Positions 1 through 6,757 of a stretch of 43,233 nt of DNA are shown here, piece after piece. This stretch comes from Bacteroidota bacterium. GTDB lineage: Bacteria; Bacteroidota; Bacteroidia; Flavobacteriales; Weeksellaceae. Made by a program: the position numbers and the translations under genes. Numbering within the stretch: position 1 is the stretch's first letter; each line of letters starts with the position of its first letter. A model generated the notes under the pieces. That model was not told where the DNA came from. It was given only the letters and a program-made list of their open reading frames with translations, and searched no databases. The stretch covers positions 1 through 43,233 of the forward strand of contig JAEWOS010000005.1 in the NCBI GenBank assembly GCA_023460855.1, read 5' to 3'.

Positions 1-36
1 CCGATAACCCAAAACTTGGTTTTTACAAAACAATAA
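1..36 (+). CDS. C-terminal tail of a DUF6705-like lipoprotein (partial, 5' end outside window)
   Basis: Only the last 11 codons and the stop are present. They read PITQNLVFTKQ, exactly the C-terminus of the lipoprotein ending at 1070. The 36 nt differ from that copy at only three positions by direct comparison, so this is almost certainly a tandem paralogue cut by the window edge. A GC-rich hairpin with a T-run follows directly, as it does after the second copy. Function is unknown. Confidence 0.75.
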   Translation, partial: PITQNLVFTKQ

Positions 37-42
37 CTCACC

Positions 43-68
43 CTCCCGCCCAAACGGCGGGAGTTTTT
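43..68 (+). terminator. Rho-independent terminator after the truncated lipoprotein
   Basis: A perfect 8-bp stem, CTCCCGCC / GGCGGGAG, with a CAAAC loop is followed by five T. It lies just after the stop at 36. Confidence 0.8.
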
Positions 69-120
69 CAACTTAGCTGCAAGGTGAGGAAAGACCAGAA
101 GAAGGGATTCTTGTGACAGC

Positions 121-483
121 GTGGGAATGATTGCTAAGGAGCCCTGCTCCAGCTGCCCCAATGGTATAAAATATGTACACTACGTTATCAGGTTTACGGG
201 AACCAGGCAGCAACTGGAAGCTTTGTCACCTTTTAGTGAGCAGCAGATCAAGTTTTTGACTGCCTTGCAAGCTGTATTTAAGCAAAAAATACATGACCAA
301 AACAAGAATATACCTGATAATGGGCTTATCAATGAATTTGGTTTGGAACAGATTTTTTTTGATTCTACCCAAAGAATGGGTTTCCAAGGTCTAATTACCT
401 TGCAAAGAGTAGAAGAAAATGAAATTTACAATATCACGCAAAATCCAGATGGAACAATTAACCCTCCAATCTTATGTCCATGA
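121..483 (+). CDS. Hypothetical protein, cassette partner of the downstream lipoprotein
   Basis: A protein of about 120 aa that I do not recognise. It has no signal peptide or membrane segment, so it is probably cytoplasmic. It has a CSSC motif near the N-terminus (residues 9-12) and one more Cys near the C-terminus. The start may be GTG at 121 or ATG at 127; neither has a convincing ribosome site, and no TAnnTTTG promoter is visible after the terminator at 43-68. Its stop overlaps an ATG of the next gene as ATGA (480-483), which suggests translational coupling, so the two probably work as a pair. Position between two copies of the same lipoprotein suggests a repeated module. An orphan toxin or immunity protein is possible but purely inferred. 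Confidence 0.6.
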   Translation: MGMIAKEPCSSCPNGIKYVHYVIRFTGTRQQLEALSPFSEQQIKFLTALQAVFKQKIHDQNKNIPDNGLINEFGLEQIFFDSTQRMGFQGLITLQRVEENEIYNITQNPDGTINPPILCP

Positions 484-1070
484 ATAAATATAAAAAATCA
501 TTTAAATGTACAATCCTTGCAATCATAACAGGTTTTTCAATTTCCTGCAAGGCGCAGCACACTTATCCCATGAGTTCAAATCCTTTGCAACTACCACCAA
601 ACTCCTATATGAACGATGCTGGAAATGAATTAGATAAATTTGTAGGCACATGGCATGCATCTAACAACGGGAAATTTTACATTTTGAAAATATCTAAAAT
701 CATAAATAAGAAAATTGATTACCTAAACTTATTCCAAGACACCTTGTTGATTAAGTATACAGTGAAAAATAACACTCAAAACTCTATTCTTCAATCAACA
801 GAAAATATGCAATTGGTAAATGCCTCGGATTTTTTTTCCGTATACAGCTATGGCTTAGAGAATTCGGGTTCAAAAGCATTATTTTATTATAGTGGTACGC
901 ATTGCGGTGTTGGTTGGGGAGTAATAGAGCTGAGCGATATTTCTAATAACCAAATAAACTGGAGTTATGTTCCTAATTCAACCACACTTACGGATCAAAG
1001 CTGCCCAGCAGGTCAAGAATTAATAATTTATCTTCCAATAACCCAAAACCTGGTTTTCACAAAACAATAA
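480..1070 (+). CDS. DUF6705-like lipoprotein (tandem copy)
   Basis: A predicted lipoprotein of 196 aa if the ATG at 480 is used; an in-frame ATG also exists at 474. I prefer 480 because it gives the 4-nt ATGA overlap with the upstream stop and a good signal peptide: MNKYKKSFK, a hydrophobic stretch, then the lipobox ISC. The mature part contains a conserved-looking 'NELDKFVGTWHA' segment and alternating beta-type sequence. This resembles the small DUF6705 lipoproteins that occur in multiple copies in Chryseobacterium; that family match is from memory and untested. The C-terminus is identical over 11 residues to the truncated gene at the window start. AT-rich wording and many AAA/AAT/TTA codons set it apart from the genes downstream, which fits accessory DNA. 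Function unknown. Confidence 0.7.
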   Translation: MNKYKKSFKCTILAIITGFSISCKAQHTYPMSSNPLQLPPNSYMNDAGNELDKFVGTWHASNNGKFYILKISKIINKKIDYLNLFQDTLLIKYTVKNNTQNSILQSTENMQLVNASDFFSVYSYGLENSGSKALFYYSGTHCGVGWGVIELSDISNNQINWSYVPNSTTLTDQSCPAGQELIIYLPITQNLVFTKQ

Positions 1071-1074
1071 ACCC

Positions 1075-1096
1075 AAACCGCCACCCGGCGGTTTTT
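1075..1096 (+). terminator. Rho-independent terminator of the lipoprotein cassette
   Basis: An 8-bp stem, AAACCGCC / GGCGGTTT, with an ACCC loop is followed by a T-run, 4 nt after the stop at 1070. It sits in the same relative place as the hairpin at 43-68, but its sequence is not the same. Confidence 0.8.
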
Positions 1097-1197
1097 GGCT
1101 GTTAAAACTTCGTTTCTGAATCGTTTGCCGGCTTGATTTCTGAGAATCCAGAATTTTCAAAATTTGTATCTTGCCCTAATTAAGATTTTCAAAAAAA

Positions 1198-3039
1198 ATG
1201 AAGAAGCTACTTTCTATAATCGTAGTTGCCCTATTTACCTTTGCCACTGCCCAGCAGCATCCTTATTATCAGCAGTTCGCAAAGTATAAAATGGATATTG
1301 ATGTGGACGCTGCAAATTTTACCTATCAGGGAAAACAGCAGCTTATTTATACCAACAACTCACCGGATCAACTGGAAACCGTATACTTCCATCTCTACTG
1401 GAATGCCTTTAAACCTGGTTCCATGATGGACGAAAGAGCGAGAAGCCAGGGAGCAGCGGGTGACAGCCGTCTGCAGCAGAACGGCGTTTCCAGACTCGCC
1501 AGCATTCCCAAAAATGAAGAAGGCGCACAGAATATTAAATGGATCAGGCAGAATGGCAAAAATCTGAAGTTCGAAATTCAGGAAACCATTATGAAAGTGA
1601 CTTTGGCAGAACCGTTGAAGCCAAATTCTTCCACCACTTTTACATTGGAATGGGATGCCGTAATCCCTAAACAAATCCGCAGATCCGGAAGAAACAACCG
1701 CGAAGGCATTGACATGACAATGACGCAATGGTTTCCGAAAATTGCAGAGTACGACTACGAAGGCTGGGCAACATTCGATTATGTGGGACGTGAATTCCAT
1801 GCCCCTTTTGCTGATTTTGATGTAACGATCAAAATTGACAAAGATTATGTTGTAGGAGCCGGCGGAACACTGCAAAATCCCACCGAAGTAAAAGGCTACG
1901 GTGCCGCATCAGCAAAAACCGATGCGAACGGCAAAGCTACCTGGAAATGGACCGCGAAAAACCTGCTTGATTTTGCTTGGGCCGCAGACCGGGATTATAC
2001 CGTTGAAAGTTTTGAAATCCTCGATGGTCCGAAAATCTTTTATGTCTATCAGAAAGGAGAAAAAACAGCATTCTGGGAACAGAGCAAACCGCTGATCACC
2101 AAATTTTTCCAGATTATGAACGCGCGTTTCGGCAGATATCCCTATCCGAGCTATTCCTTTGTGCAGGGTGGCGACGGCGGAATGGAGTACGGAATGACTA
2201 CCATGATCCTGGGAGAAGCAAGAAGTTTGGACGGACTGGTCGGACTCATGGTTCATGAAGGTGCGCATTCGTGGTTTCAGCAGGTTTTGGCAACCAATGA
2301 AAGCACAAAACCGTGGATTGACGAAGGATTCACGAGCTATGCCGAAAGCATTGTGATGCAGCAGCTGTTTCCGCCCACAGAACCGGAACCCAATCCGTTC
2401 GTGAATTCCATCAGCAATTATGTGCGTTTTACGAAAACCGGAAAAGAAGAACCTGCAGGCTGGCTGGCCGATCATCATGACGGCGGAAGCGCGTATTCCA
2501 TCGCGAGCTATGTGAAAGGCGAAACATATCTCGTGCAGCTGGGATATATTGTCGGCGAAAAAAAGATGCAGCAGATTATGAAGCAGTTTTTTGAGGACTG
2601 GAAAATGAAACATCCTACCGACCGCGACTTCCTGCACATCGCTCAAAAAGTTTCGGGCATGGACCTGAAGTGGTTTCACCATTACTGGATTAATACCACT
2701 AAAACAATCGACTATGCGATTGAAAATGTAGAATACGGGCCGGCATCCACCACCATTACACTTACCAACAAAGGACAAGTTCCGATGCCGATTGATTTTT
2801 CACTGATGCTGAAAGACAAATCTATTGTGAATTATCAAATTCCGATGAATATGACCCGCGTATGGAAAACAGAAGACATCAACGGAACTTTCAAGGTGCT
2901 CGATTATTGGCCGTGGACACGGAAATCCTACACTTTTACCGTTCCGTACAGAAAAGATCAGCTCTCCATGCTCGGCATCGACTTTACGCAAAGACTTGCC
3001 GACGTTAATCCGGCCGATAATACCGCAGTAACAGATTAA
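1198..3039 (+). CDS. M1 family zinc metallopeptidase (aminopeptidase), exported
   Basis: A 613-aa exported peptidase that should remove N-terminal residues from peptides using one zinc ion. The N-terminus MKKLLSIIVVALFTFATAQQ is a clean signal peptide ending in an Ala-Gln cleavage site. The zinc site is HEGAH at residues 353-357 with the third ligand Glu at 376 (HEXXH-X18-E). Just upstream, GGMEYG around residues 327-332 occupies the place of the family's exopeptidase GxMEN motif. An N-terminal beta domain ('VYFHLYWNAFKPGS') precedes the catalytic domain. It is a single start, well placed after the terminator at 1075-1096. coaX follows after 21 nt, so the two may be co-transcribed, though their functions are unrelated. 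It is probably periplasmic and acts in peptide nutrition; the exact specificity cannot be read from sequence. Confidence 0.9.
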   Translation: MKKLLSIIVVALFTFATAQQHPYYQQFAKYKMDIDVDAANFTYQGKQQLIYTNNSPDQLETVYFHLYWNAFKPGSMMDERARSQGAAGDSRLQQNGVSRLASIPKNEEGAQNIKWIRQNGKNLKFEIQETIMKVTLAEPLKPNSSTTFTLEWDAVIPKQIRRSGRNNREGIDMTMTQWFPKIAEYDYEGWATFDYVGREFHAPFADFDVTIKIDKDYVVGAGGTLQNPTEVKGYGAASAKTDANGKATWKWTAKNLLDFAWAADRDYTVESFEILDGPKIFYVYQKGEKTAFWEQSKPLITKFFQIMNARFGRYPYPSYSFVQGGDGGMEYGMTTMILGEARSLDGLVGLMVHEGAHSWFQQVLATNESTKPWIDEGFTSYAESIVMQQLFPPTEPEPNPFVNSISNYVRFTKTGKEEPAGWLADHHDGGSAYSIASYVKGETYLVQLGYIVGEKKMQQIMKQFFEDWKMKHPTDRDFLHIAQKVSGMDLKWFHHYWINTTKTIDYAIENVEYGPASTTITLTNKGQVPMPIDFSLMLKDKSIVNYQIPMNMTRVWKTEDINGTFKVLDYWPWTRKSYTFTVPYRKDQLSMLGIDFTQRLADVNPADNTAVTD

Positions 3040-3060
3040 TTTACAGAAATTTAGTTTCCA

Positions 3061-3822
3061 TTGAACTCAATCGTAATAAATATTGGCAATACCAATATCC
3101 GGTTTGGACTTTTTGACGACGACAACTGTGACATTTCCTGGATCATCAATACGAAACCATACAAAACGAGTGACGAAATGATCCTGCAGTTCAGTATGAT
3201 GTATCAGACGCATAAAATAGATGCTGAAAAAATTGATCAGATCATTGTGGGATCGGTAGTTCCTCAAATTACGCAGGATGTAATCCGGGCTATAAAAAAA
3301 CTGCATAAAAAAGCGCCGGTTCTGGTGGACAGAACGACTGCTTCTGGCGTGCGAGCCAAATCAAAACAAATGGGAACCGATATTTATGCAAATCTGGTTG
3401 CGGCACATCATCTTTATCCCGGTTCCAAAAAAATTATTCTGGATTTTGGTACGGCACTTACCGCAAGCTGTGTCGCAGCCGATGGTGAAACTTTGGGCGT
3501 AATTATCGCTCCGGGAATTATCACGTCTTTGAATTCCCTCGTTGGCCAAACCGCACAACTTCCTGAAATTGAACTGATAAAACCTAAATCTGTGCTGGGA
3601 CTGGATACGGTTACCTGCATGCAAAGCGGTATGGTTTACGGATTTCTCGGCATGGTGGAAGGTTTTATAGACCGCATCAACCATGAAGTGGAAGAAGACT
3701 GTTTTGTGGTGGCAACCGGCGGCGTTTCCCATGTGTACAAACCGCTTACCGACAAAATTCATGTGGCAGACCGGCTTCACACGCTGAAAGGGCTGTATTA
3801 CCTCGGGAAGGAACATTACTAA
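3061..3822 (+). CDS. coaX: Type III pantothenate kinase
   Basis: A 253-aa protein that phosphorylates pantothenate, the first committed step of CoA synthesis, in the cytoplasm. It is an ASKHA-fold kinase. The family phosphate-binding motif DxGN(S/T) appears here as NIGNT, with Asn at residue 7 instead of Asp. The other acidic positions are kept: Asp107 in MGTDIYANL and Asp128 in LDFGTA. The C-terminal VATGGVSHVY segment is also typical. The start is TTG at 3061; no ATG lies close by in frame, and the protein begins directly with the motif as usual. It follows the M1 peptidase by 21 nt and precedes the broken beta-barrel gene by 12 nt. panB at 38669-39484 belongs to the same pathway but is distant. 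Confidence 0.92.
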   Translation: MNSIVINIGNTNIRFGLFDDDNCDISWIINTKPYKTSDEMILQFSMMYQTHKIDAEKIDQIIVGSVVPQITQDVIRAIKKLHKKAPVLVDRTTASGVRAKSKQMGTDIYANLVAAHHLYPGSKKIILDFGTALTASCVAADGETLGVIIAPGIITSLNSLVGQTAQLPEIELIKPKSVLGLDTVTCMQSGMVYGFLGMVEGFIDRINHEVEEDCFVVATGGVSHVYKPLTDKIHVADRLHTLKGLYYLGKEHY

Positions 3823-3834
3823 TAAAATTTATAA

Positions 3835-4387
3835 ATGAAATTCCTGGTTATCAGTTGCTTTCTGGCGATCAATTTATACAGTGCCCAGTTTGCATCGAAA
3901 AGCCATCACTTCGATGTCAGCACCGGTTTTGCTGCAGTTAAAGACCGTGTCGGCTTTCTGTTCGGTACCGGTTACAGCTATGGCTTCAATGGCAACCTGG
4001 TCACAGTGAAGTACAATTATGTATATAACATGAGGTTTCAGGGCTTTTTAGCCAGTGAAAGCAGAGTCATCATCAGTGATGTGGCTTTGCTTTACGGCAG
4101 AACGTTTCCTCTAAGTGAAACGATGTTGCTCAGCACCTCTGCAGGTATTGCGTATGATACGCTTTTCTTCACAGAATTATGATTACGACGAAGATACAGC
4201 TTCTTATAACACGGTGAAATCCCAACAATCTCATGTCGGTGTGCCGCTGGATTTTACATTACGGTTTTTCCGGGCAAAACAGACCAATGTTTCATATGTA
4301 GCCTTAAAAGCGCAGGGAACGATCTCCCAAAACAGTTTCGCATCATTTGGTGTAGCGTTTGGATTTGCGGCTCCGAGAACAGATTAG
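3835..4387 (+). pseudogene. Outer-membrane beta-barrel-like protein, frameshifted
   Basis: Two overlapping frames make one protein. Frame one (3835-4182) encodes a signal peptide, MKFLVISCFLAINLYSAQ, and amphipathic beta strands. It stops at TGA 4180-4182 immediately after IAYDTLFFTEL. The next frame continues from about 4165 as SQNYDYDEDTASYNT and ends at 4387 with GVAFGFAAPRTD, a plausible barrel end. Removing a single base from the CTTTTCTTC stretch at 4162-4170 would join them into about 183 aa. This size and strand pattern suit a small porin-like or OmpW/OmpA-barrel type protein; the family is not identified. Either the gene is inactive, this base is a sequencing error, or the run of T allows slippage. 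It follows coaX by 12 nt and converges with tadA, 7 nt away. Confidence 0.7.
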
Positions 4388-4394
4388 CGGAATC

Positions 4395-4829
4395 TTACCT
4401 TTTATTCTTAAAGAAATTCTTAATGAGCGAAGCACATTCTGCTTCCAACATGCCCAAAGTCATTTCAGTTTTTGGATGAAGAGAGAGATTTTTATTGATG
4501 AACCCACGCTGCTCGTCTCTGGCGCCGATCACAATTTTAGAAATCTGCGACCAGTTTAAAGCACCGCAGCACATGACGCAAGGTTCCAGCGTCACATAAA
4601 GTGTACAGTCCTTCAGATATTTTCCTCCCAGAAAATTTGCAGCAGCGGTGATCGCCTGCATTTCCGCATGCGCGGTAACGTCGTTGAGCGTTTCGGTTAG
4701 ATTGTGGGCTTTGGCAATAATCCGGTTGCCGGAAACAATCACACAGCCAACCGGAACTTCATCCTTCTCAAATGCAGTTTCAGCTTCCTGCACAGCGAGA
4801 CGCATAAAATATTCGTCAGAAAAAATCAT
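4395..4829 (-). CDS. tadA: tRNA-specific adenosine deaminase TadA-like
   Basis: A 144-aa cytidine/adenosine deaminase-fold enzyme. TadA converts A34 to inosine in the anticodon of tRNA-Arg(ACG). Zinc ligands and catalytic Glu are visible: HAE at residues 54-56, then PCVMC with Cys84 and Cys87. The N-terminal DEVPVGCVIV and the 'HNLTETLNDVTAHAE' stretch are typical of TadA rather than of cytosine or guanine deaminases. Its ATG overlaps the stop of the upstream TonB_C-domain gene by 4 nt (ATGA, 4826-4829), so translation is probably coupled. It is the last gene of the minus-strand run that starts near glyS. A guanine deaminase role is less likely but not excluded. Confidence 0.9.
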   Translation of the reverse strand: MIFSDEYFMRLAVQEAETAFEKDEVPVGCVIVSGNRIIAKAHNLTETLNDVTAHAEMQAITAAANFLGGKYLKDCTLYVTLEPCVMCCGALNWSQISKIVIGARDEQRGFINKNLSLHPKTEMTLGMLEAECASLIKNFFKNKR

Positions 4830-5434
4830 TCGAAATAAAAAGTCATGGGAAGATTAAAACGGTACGGCACCGCAACTCCGTTTTCTAACGCAGGTTTCCA
4901 GCGGTGTTTTGCCAAATAAACCGCAATTTCCGCTTCGCGGTTAAGCTGAATGTTGCTCCCCTTCGATTCAACACCCGAAATGCTTCCGTCCGGTTCGACC
5001 ACAAATCTGATTTCTGTTCTCAGAACATTTTTCCCGCTGATAACTGCCGTATTAAAATTCTTTGTGATTTCATTTCGAAATCCGTTGATTCCGGTAGGAT
5101 ATTGTGGCAACGATAATTTTACAACTCCGGTTTCGGATCTTTTTTGAGTTGCAGTTGACTTCTTCTCAATGCTTCGAGTCTTAATCCGGGCAAGTTCTGC
5201 CGCTTTTTCAGCACTGCGCCTGGTTTCAAGAATATTTTCTTCCGCTTCACATTCGCTGTCGAGAATTCTCATTTTTTCCGGATTTCCTTTGATTTCCGAA
5301 TTTCCAAAACAACGGTCCTGCAGTTTCTTCAGCTTATTGTCATATTTTTCTTTGATTCTCAGAAGTTTACGGTTCTGCTGTGCTGTTGCGAAAGTGAAGA
5401 ATCCAATCAGAAGAAAAGTAAAAAATTGTTTCAT
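4826..5434 (-). CDS. Secreted TonB C-terminal-domain protein
   Basis: A 202-aa protein with an apparently cleavable signal peptide (MKQFFTFLLIGFFTFATAQQ) and a C-terminal TonB_C-like domain from about residue 125 to the end: 'FVVEPDGSISGVES', then 'HRWKPALENGVAVPYRF'. The middle is charged and probably helical. A normal TonB keeps an uncleaved N-terminal anchor that binds ExbB/ExbD and has a proline-rich linker; neither is present. It is therefore unlikely to be a working energy transducer by itself and may act free in the periplasm. A paralogue lies directly upstream (5456-6082), 21 nt away; tadA overlaps its end by 4 nt. Confidence 0.75.
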   Translation of the reverse strand: MKQFFTFLLIGFFTFATAQQNRKLLRIKEKYDNKLKKLQDRCFGNSEIKGNPEKMRILDSECEAEENILETRRSAEKAAELARIKTRSIEKKSTATQKRSETGVVKLSLPQYPTGINGFRNEITKNFNTAVISGKNVLRTEIRFVVEPDGSISGVESKGSNIQLNREAEIAVYLAKHRWKPALENGVAVPYRFNLPMTFYFE

Positions 5435-5455
5435 GTTGGGTTTCAGGGCTGAATT

Positions 5456-6082
5456 TTACTTGCCTGCTAAACTGAGCGTAACAGGAATCCTGTATTTATA
5501 CCGGACTGCAACTCCGTCTTTCATGGCCGGGGTAAATTTTTCCGGGAGCCTGTAAATTGCGATTTCTGCCTGTTTATTAAAATTCGGATTCAAACCTTCA
5601 GCATGAACATAAGTAATACTTCCGTCCGGTTCCACAGTAAAAAAAACATCTGCTTTTGATGCGGGAAAATCTGCAGCAAATGCATCGATGTAAAGTAAAC
5701 CTGCAATTTGCTGACGTAAATTCTCCAGACCTCCAGGATAAAGTGCTTTTTCTGAAATGCTTTTCAGTTCAGTTCTAGCGGTATCAGCATTGTGAGACTG
5801 CCGGATTTTTCCGAGATCTTCTCTATTTCGCACAGTCAGCAACGCGTACTGATACGCTGAATTTTCAAGACTGTCGAGTTTCTGAAGGAATATCTTACGG
5901 TCCTGCGACATTAAAGTTTTGTTATATAGCTGAGAAGAACGCGCGGTCCGATTTTGAAATTCCTTTTCGATCATCATCCGGTGCTGGCCGAAATAATTCT
6001 TAACCTGCGCAAATTCAGTATTTTGCTGTGCAAAAGCCGGAATCGCCAGAAAAAAGAAAAAAATATAAATCAGCGCTCGCAT
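5456..6082 (-). CDS. Secreted TonB C-terminal-domain protein, paralogue
   Basis: A 208-aa protein with a signal peptide (MRALIYIFFFFLAIPAFAQQ), a Gln/Arg-rich probably helical middle, and a TonB_C-like end: 'VFFTVEPDGSITYVHAEG', then 'EKFTPAMKDGVAVRYKYRIPVT'. The matching VEPDGSI core and the DGVAV/NGVAV turn show it is a paralogue of the downstream gene at 4826-5434, so the pair arose by tandem duplication. Like its neighbour it lacks an uncleaved anchor and a Pro-rich linker. Partner receptors are not encoded in the window. Function beyond a periplasmic location is unknown. Confidence 0.72.
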   Translation of the reverse strand: MRALIYIFFFFLAIPAFAQQNTEFAQVKNYFGQHRMMIEKEFQNRTARSSQLYNKTLMSQDRKIFLQKLDSLENSAYQYALLTVRNREDLGKIRQSHNADTARTELKSISEKALYPGGLENLRQQIAGLLYIDAFAADFPASKADVFFTVEPDGSITYVHAEGLNPNFNKQAEIAIYRLPEKFTPAMKDGVAVRYKYRIPVTLSLAGK

Positions 6083-6134
6083 GAAATTTCGATTATTTTA
6101 CAGATAATTTAATAACAGCAAAATCCGGTCCTTA

Positions 6135-6755
6135 TTATTTACGCTTTTCATATTTCCAGTTTCTGCCTTTTCCTTCCGCAATCCATTCTGTTGCCTGATC
6201 GGTTCTTTTCTGTGCTGTACTTTCGGTTTTCGCGTCATTAATCCAGGAAATATATTCTTTTCTGAAAGATGGAGAAGCACCCGCAAAAAATTTTTCTGCT
6301 GCAGCATTTTGTTTCAACGCACTGCTCAAAATTTCCGGTACCGGCAGTTCTGCAGAAGCAGGCTGTGCTTTCTTAATTTTTACACCGCGGTCTGCAAGAT
6401 CCATCGCTTCTTCAATACATTTTTTAAGCTGTGCTTTTGACGGAAGATCATCCACTGATTTTATTTTTCCGAAAGAATACATCGAATCTTTTTCAATGTC
6501 TTTCGTGAGTTCCTTCATCGTCTTCATCTTATTTTCCAGCCAGAAACCAAAAGCACAGTGCGCTTTAAAAGAGGCCATCGAACAAAGGTTGTTTCCTTTG
6601 TACGTAAAAAACGGCATCCCCCACTTTGTCGTTTCCTCAGTTTCAGGACAATATTCGTGTACGGTTTCTCTCAGATATTCCAAAACCGGTTTTGCAAAAG
6701 GCTGTGCTTTCTCGATATAGGCATCAATTTTCGGATCGAATGAACTCATATTCAA
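6135..6755 (-). CDS. DUF1801 / YdeI-like protein
   Basis: A 206-aa soluble protein without signal peptide. The N-terminal half ('IDAYIEKAQPFAKPVLEYLRETVHEYCPETEETTKWGMPFF', read here as separate pieces: YIEKAQPFAKPVL and TTKWGMPFF) matches the DUF1801/SufE-like-iron chaperone fold seen in YdgA/YdeI families. The C-terminal part, with FRKEYISWINDAKTESTAQKR and IAEGKGRNWKYEKRK, is the YdeI/OmpD-associated tail. Such proteins are widespread in Bacteroidota with no settled biochemical role. Two starts (MNM) differ by two residues. It lies 2 nt after the stop of the serine hydrolase gene upstream, so it is very likely co-transcribed. Confidence 0.8.
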   Translation of the reverse strand: MNMSSFDPKIDAYIEKAQPFAKPVLEYLRETVHEYCPETEETTKWGMPFFTYKGNNLCSMASFKAHCAFGFWLENKMKTMKELTKDIEKDSMYSFGKIKSVDDLPSKAQLKKCIEEAMDLADRGVKIKKAQPASAELPVPEILSSALKQNAAAEKFFAGASPSFRKEYISWINDAKTESTAQKRTDQATEWIAEGKGRNWKYEKRK

Positions 6756-6757
6756 AT

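Noticed and set aside
77..130. Short open frame before the 120-aa gene reading QGEERPEEGILVTAWE
   Set aside because: It begins after a stop, has no start codon and ends at 130. It may be a remnant of a recombined gene, but it is too short to claim.
1909..2778. Long minus-strand open frame of 289 codons inside the M1 peptidase gene
   Set aside because: It is wholly antisense to a well-supported gene with all catalytic motifs, and its translation shows no domain or signal.
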